From Cupriavidus sp. EM10 (lineage in GTDB: Bacteria; Pseudomonadota; Gammaproteobacteria; Burkholderiales; Burkholderiaceae), in assembly GCF_018729255.1 (NCBI RefSeq), contig NZ_CP076060.1:2356001-2420000 (forward strand): a stretch of DNA of 64,000 bases. Reading direction: 5' to 3'. Every line of letters starts with the position of its first letter. Position 1 is the stretch's first letter. Shown one piece after another: positions 60,887 to 64,000 of the stretch. The notes under the pieces are model-generated. The model was not told the origin of the DNA. It saw only the letters and a program-made list of their open reading frames with translations, and searched no databases. Made by a program: the position numbers and the translations under genes.

Positions 60887-61258
60887 GCGAGACCCCATTT
60901 GCGATGAAAAGAAAACTGCAAAAGAACGACACTGCCATTACCCCCGATTGCATTGGCGCCGCACAGCGGTTACCGTGAATGCACCAGATTGCATCAAGCG
61001 TGTGGGTCCGCTGAATGCAAATGGATGCAGGGGAGCAAATCGACGTGATTTTAGCGCCTTTGTTGCGCGCCGCACCAATAATTTTCGCCTATCACGCACC
61101 AGCGCGACGTGCCCGACAATCGCACGCGACAATGCGCGCACCACTCCGGACACGAAATATCCGACCATTGCATTCATGAATGACAATGGTGGGCGCGCGT
61201 CCCATCTACGCAAGACAATAGTCAGCGTACGGGACAGACTTTCCATTGTCATGACACC
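60887..61258. promoter_or_regulatory. sdhC upstream region with TGCA repeats and an inverted repeat
   Basis: No gene seen. Five TGCA-centred repeats on the minus strand (TGCATTC, TGCATCC or TGCAATC) have their plus-strand copies beginning at 60946, 60976, 60987, 61012 and 61023. A possible promoter (minus TTGGTG at 61073-61078, TAAAAT at 61048-61053, 19-base spacer) would put them in the start-point/leader region. An inverted repeat at 61164-61190 has outer arms ACCATTG / CAATGGT around CATTCATGAATG. Confidence 0.45.
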
Positions 61259-62122
61259 TTAGCTCAGGTCGTTCTGATAATAGTGGCGCGTCGTGACATA
61301 AAGCCCACGGCGAACTTCCACCGGGCGGTCGCCGTAGGTGAACGACACACGTTCCACCGACAGCAGCGGCGTACCAGGTGCCACGGACAACAACTCGGCA
61401 GCCGTATTATCGGCAGGTACGGCACGAATCTTTTCCGTGGCGCGGATCATCCGTGTGCCGAACTCGGCTTCGAAGAGCGCATACATCGGGCCCTTCCACT
61501 CGTTCAGCTTCTCGGCCGTCAGGCCCTTGAAGTTGGCGCCCAGCAGCCAGATTTCGTCCAGCACCGTGGCTTCGTTGGAGAACGTCAGCACGCGGCGGAT
61601 CTGCACGACGCTGTCGCCGGTGCGGATATCGAGCAGCCGCGCGATCTCGGCCGGCGCCCGCAGCCGCTTGCATTCGAGCACGCGGCTGGCGCCGTAATGG
61701 GGTTCACCCTCGTCGGGTACCAGGCGCAGGAAGCGGAACTTGACCACGTCCTCGTGGTGGGTGGTCACGAACGTGCCCTTGCCCTGGCGGCGGGCCACCA
61801 GGTTGTCGGCGGCCAGTTCGTCGATCGCCTTGCGCACCGTGCCCTGGCTGACCTTGTAGCGCGCGGCCAGGTCCATCTCGCTCGGGATCATCTCGCCGGG
61901 CTTCCACTCGCCGGTCTGCAGGCTCTGCATGATGAGCGCCTTGATCTGCTGGTAGAGTGGACTGAACGTGGGGGATGGCGCGGCGGCCGGCGTGCTGGCC
62001 GGGGCCGTGGTATTTGACGAAGATGCGGGCGGCTGCGTCCCGGCACCGCTCTGTGGGGCGCCAGATTCCGGCGCGCCATTGGCAGCGGCGGCGGCGAGCT
62101 GGGACGTAGGCAGGGAAGACAT
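61259..62122 (-). CDS. GntR family regulator with UTRA domain (HutC type)
   Basis: Transcription factor of 287 residues. The first 50 are Ala/Ser/Pro/Thr-rich and probably disordered. A winged helix-turn-helix follows (about 53-120, with IPSEMDLAARYKVSQGTVRKAIDEL and ARRQGKGTFV), then a UTRA ligand-binding domain (about 130-285). It lies upstream of sdhC on the same strand and divergent from mdh, so it probably senses a metabolite and controls TCA-cycle genes and itself. Its promoter carries a perfect palindrome. Confidence 0.88.
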   Translation of the reverse strand: MSSLPTSQLAAAAANGAPESGAPQSGAGTQPPASSSNTTAPASTPAAAPSPTFSPLYQQIKALIMQSLQTGEWKPGEMIPSEMDLAARYKVSQGTVRKAIDELAADNLVARRQGKGTFVTTHHEDVVKFRFLRLVPDEGEPHYGASRVLECKRLRAPAEIARLLDIRTGDSVVQIRRVLTFSNEATVLDEIWLLGANFKGLTAEKLNEWKGPMYALFEAEFGTRMIRATEKIRAVPADNTAAELLSVAPGTPLLSVERVSFTYGDRPVEVRRGLYVTTRHYYQNDLS

Positions 62123-62538
62123 ACCCCGGATTCAACCACAAAAGCGAGAATCGCGTCCAGCGCGCTATGAAATGTCTTATGTCTTATATAAGACATATGA
62201 ATTGACATCAATCAGGGCGCACCCTACACTCGCGCAGGTCCGCGCCGCCGCTCCCCCGCCGGGTCTCTCCCCGGGCTGCCTGCCCACCTTTTGAAGCCTT
62301 GCGGATGCGGCGTGCCACATAGCAGTAGTAGACTTACGCCTTGTCGCCCTCGACGCCTGTCCACGGCCCGCGCGCTCCTCGTCGCGGCCCCACGGCAAGC
62401 CGCGGGCTGCCGGCGGATGCCAGCCTGCCCCGTGGCGACACGCGAACCAGCTCCCGGTGATGCGCCGGCCCCCTCCATACCCTGGATGGCCAGTTGCCAC
62501 CGACCGGTTACCCCCTCTTTTCGTTTGGAGACTTACTC
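62123..62538. other. Divergent gntR-mdh intergenic region
   Basis: A 416-base gap. The gntR-proximal end is AT-rich and carries the operator-like palindrome; the mdh-proximal part is GC-rich with no recognised gene. Short plus-strand ORFs here have no family or ribosome site. Confidence 0.55.
62172..62196. promoter_or_regulatory. Candidate GntR-family operator
   Basis: ATGTCTTATATAAGACAT (62179-62196) is a perfect 18-base palindrome, preceded by an overlapping extra half site ATGTCTTAT at 62172-62180. It lies about 57 bases upstream of the regulator's start. GT-N-TA-N-AC-like symmetry is typical of HutC-type GntR sites, so autoregulation is likely. Confidence 0.7.
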
Positions 62539-63522
62539 ATGGCTAAAGCCCCAATGCGCGTCGCAGTCACCGGCGCCGCTGGCCAGATCGGCTATTCCCT
62601 GCTGTTCCGCATCGCCAACGGCGACATGCTCGGCAAAGACCAGCCGGTCATCCTCCAACTGCTCGACCTCCCGCAAGCCCAGGCCGCCGTCAAGGGCGTG
62701 GTGATGGAACTGGAAGACTGCGCGTTCCCGCTGCTGGCCGGCGTGGTCATCACCGACGACCCCAAGGTTGCCTTCAAGGACGCCGACGTTGCCCTGCTGG
62801 TGGGCGCCCGTCCGCGTAGCAAGGGCATGGAGCGCAAGGACCTGCTCGAAGCCAACGCCCAGATCTTCACGGTGCAGGGCAAGGCCCTGGACGAAGTGGC
62901 CAGCCGCGACGTCAAGGTGCTGGTGGTGGGCAACCCGGCCAACACCAACGCCTACATCGCCATGAAGTCGGCGCCGAACCTGAAGCGCGAGAACTTCACG
63001 GCCATGCTGCGCCTGGACCACAACCGCGCCCTGTCGCAAATCGCCGCCAAGACCGGCAAGCCGGTGGCGTCGATCGAGAAGATGTTCGTGTGGGGCAACC
63101 ACAGCCCGACGATGTACGCCGACTACCGCTACGCCACCGTCGACGGCAAGAGCGTCAAGGACCTGATCAACGATCCGGTGTGGAACAACGACGTGTTCCT
63201 GCCGACCGTCGGCAAGCGCGGCGCCGCCATCATCGAAGCGCGCGGCCTGTCGTCGGCTGCCTCGGCCGCCAACGCCGCCATCGACCACGTGCATGACTGG
63301 GTGCTGGGCTCGAACGGCAAGGTCGTCACGATGGGCATCCCGTCGAACGGCGAATACGGCATTCCGAAGGACGTCATGTTCGGCTACCCGGTGACCACGG
63401 CCAACGGCAAGTACGAAATCGTGCAAGGCCTGGAAATCGACGCCTACAGCCAGGAAAAGATCAACATCACGCTCAAGGAACTGGAAGAAGAGCGTGCCGG
63501 CGTGCAACACCTGCTGGGCTGA
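62539..63522 (+). CDS. mdh: Malate dehydrogenase Mdh
   Basis: NAD-dependent malate/oxaloacetate interconversion in the TCA cycle. The 327-residue protein begins [20 protein letters not shown] (NAD motif). It has the substrate arginines in [27 protein letters not shown], and the catalytic Asp/His pair in RLDHNRAL and [14 protein letters not shown] site precedes ATG 62539; an upstream in-frame ATG at 62494 is rejected. It is divergent from gntR. Confidence 0.97.
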   Translation: MAKAPMRVAVTGAAGQIGYSLLFRIANGDMLGKDQPVILQLLDLPQAQAAVKGVVMELEDCAFPLLAGVVITDDPKVAFKDADVALLVGARPRSKGMERKDLLEANAQIFTVQGKALDEVASRDVKVLVVGNPANTNAYIAMKSAPNLKRENFTAMLRLDHNRALSQIAAKTGKPVASIEKMFVWGNHSPTMYADYRYATVDGKSVKDLINDPVWNNDVFLPTVGKRGAAIIEARGLSSAASAANAAIDHVHDWVLGSNGKVVTMGIPSNGEYGIPKDVMFGYPVTTANGKYEIVQGLEIDAYSQEKINITLKELEEERAGVQHLLG

Positions 63523-63547
63523 TCTTCCTCAAGAGCTTCCCGCTCAT

Positions 63548-63597
63548 GAAACCGGGGTCCGCATCGATCTGAAAATCGGCGCGGACCCCGGTTTTCA
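63548..63597 (+). terminator. Rho-independent terminator of mdh
   Basis: GAAACCGGGGTCCGC pairs with GCGGACCCCGGTTTTC across a 17-base loop, about 25 bases past the mdh stop. Confidence 0.8.
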
Positions 63598-63651
63598 TTG
63601 GGGCAGCCGTTTTGTCTTCACAATCATCCCCCGCTCCATACGTATATCAAC

Positions 63652-64000
63652 GTGCATCCATCCGAGGTCTTGTTCCAGGGCGAAGCCATTCCGGTGCAAC
63701 TGCCGGTCTGTGACCACTACGCGGGCAGCGAAAAGCTCATGCGCAAATCGCTTGCCCTGCAGCAAGCGCTTGGCCCCGTGTTCGACATTACGTTCGACTG
63801 CGAGGACGGCGCCGCCGTCGGGCTGGAGCGCGAGCATGCCCTGCTCTGCGCGCAGCTGATCAACAGCGCCGACAACCTGCACAACCGCGTGGGCGTGCGC
63901 ATCCACGACCCGGCGCACCCGGGTTGGCGCGACGACGTGGATATCCTGGTGTCCGCCGCCGGCGCCCGCCTGGCGTACGTAGTGGTGCCGAAGGTCACCG
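63652..64000 (+). CDS. HpcH/HpaI aldolase / CitE-like lyase (cut by window end)
   Basis: The frame from GTG 63652 (MHPSEVLFQGEAIPVQLPV) runs 116 codons to the end of the window without a stop. It shows ITFDCEDGAAVGLE, the metal-binding Glu/Asp pair region of CitE-like CoA-ester lyases, and RIHDPAHPGW with the conserved arginine. It is probably a CoA-ester lyase acting near the TCA or methylcitrate pathway. The GTG start is the only good choice; the substrate is unknown because the rest is missing. Confidence 0.82.
   Translation, partial: MHPSEVLFQGEAIPVQLPVCDHYAGSEKLMRKSLALQQALGPVFDITFDCEDGAAVGLEREHALLCAQLINSADNLHNRVGVRIHDPAHPGWRDDVDILVSAAGARLAYVVVPKVT

Overview
The window is a GC-rich stretch of core chromosome from a beta-proteobacterium. 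Gene content and order (rpmF-plsX-fabHDG; purF-cvpA-folC-accD-trpA-methylase-trpB-trpF-truA-fimV-asd-leuB-leuD-leuC; sdhCDAB-sdhE-gltA; a GntR regulator and mdh) and protein style point to Burkholderiaceae, most likely Cupriavidus. I see no prophage, insertion sequence, CRISPR array, integron or plasmid module.

Layout. 1-5000 (minus): YceD, L32 and the fatty-acid/phospholipid starter genes plsX, fabH, fabD and fabG (cut by the window edge). 5.1-6.5 kb (plus): maf and an RsmI-like methylase. 6.6-9.9 kb (minus): rluC, a HAD phosphatase, a Rieske protein and sppA. 10.9-17.3 kb (plus): rne behind a 1 kb gene-free leader, then moaA-mobA-moeA for molybdenum cofactor. 17.6-24.5 kb: rmuC, a 2-hydroxyacid dehydrogenase coupled to nhaD, a lone lutC, pncB and a small secreted protein. 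25-30.4 kb (mostly plus): ferredoxin fdxA with its reductase, tRNA-Asn, an rpsU paralogue, a LysE exporter and a NodI/NodJ-type ABC exporter. 30.4-50 kb (minus): one long biosynthetic block (metZ, purF, cvpA, SPOR protein, folC, accD, trpA, DNA methyltransferase, trpB, trpF, truA, fimV, asd, leuB, leuD, entericidin-like lipoprotein, leuC). 50.3-55.2 kb (minus): branched-chain amino acid ABC importer livJHMGF. 55.8-62.1 kb (minus): citrate synthase and succinate dehydrogenase downstream of a GntR regulator. 62.5-64 kb (plus): mdh and the start of a CitE-like lyase.

The most important reading note is that nine minus-strand genes (fabD, rluC, rmuC, the trp-operon DNA methyltransferase, livH, livJ, gltA, sdhE, sdhB) are each broken by one missing base. 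At eight of them the gap sits in a short G/C run, and at the ninth (livJ) it is next to one. Restoring one base always rejoins two halves of a normal family member, and several are essential genes, so I treat these as sequencing or assembly errors and annotate the genes at full length.

No clearly new system is visible. Items worth a second look are regulatory or small: a perfect 18-bp operator at the GntR promoter, five TGCA-type repeats and an inverted repeat ahead of sdhC, an inverted repeat ahead of leuC, a family of look-alike palindromes just past stop codons, an orphan DNA methyltransferase inside the trp genes with candidate GTWWAC sites in intergenic DNA, and small ORFs in gaps.
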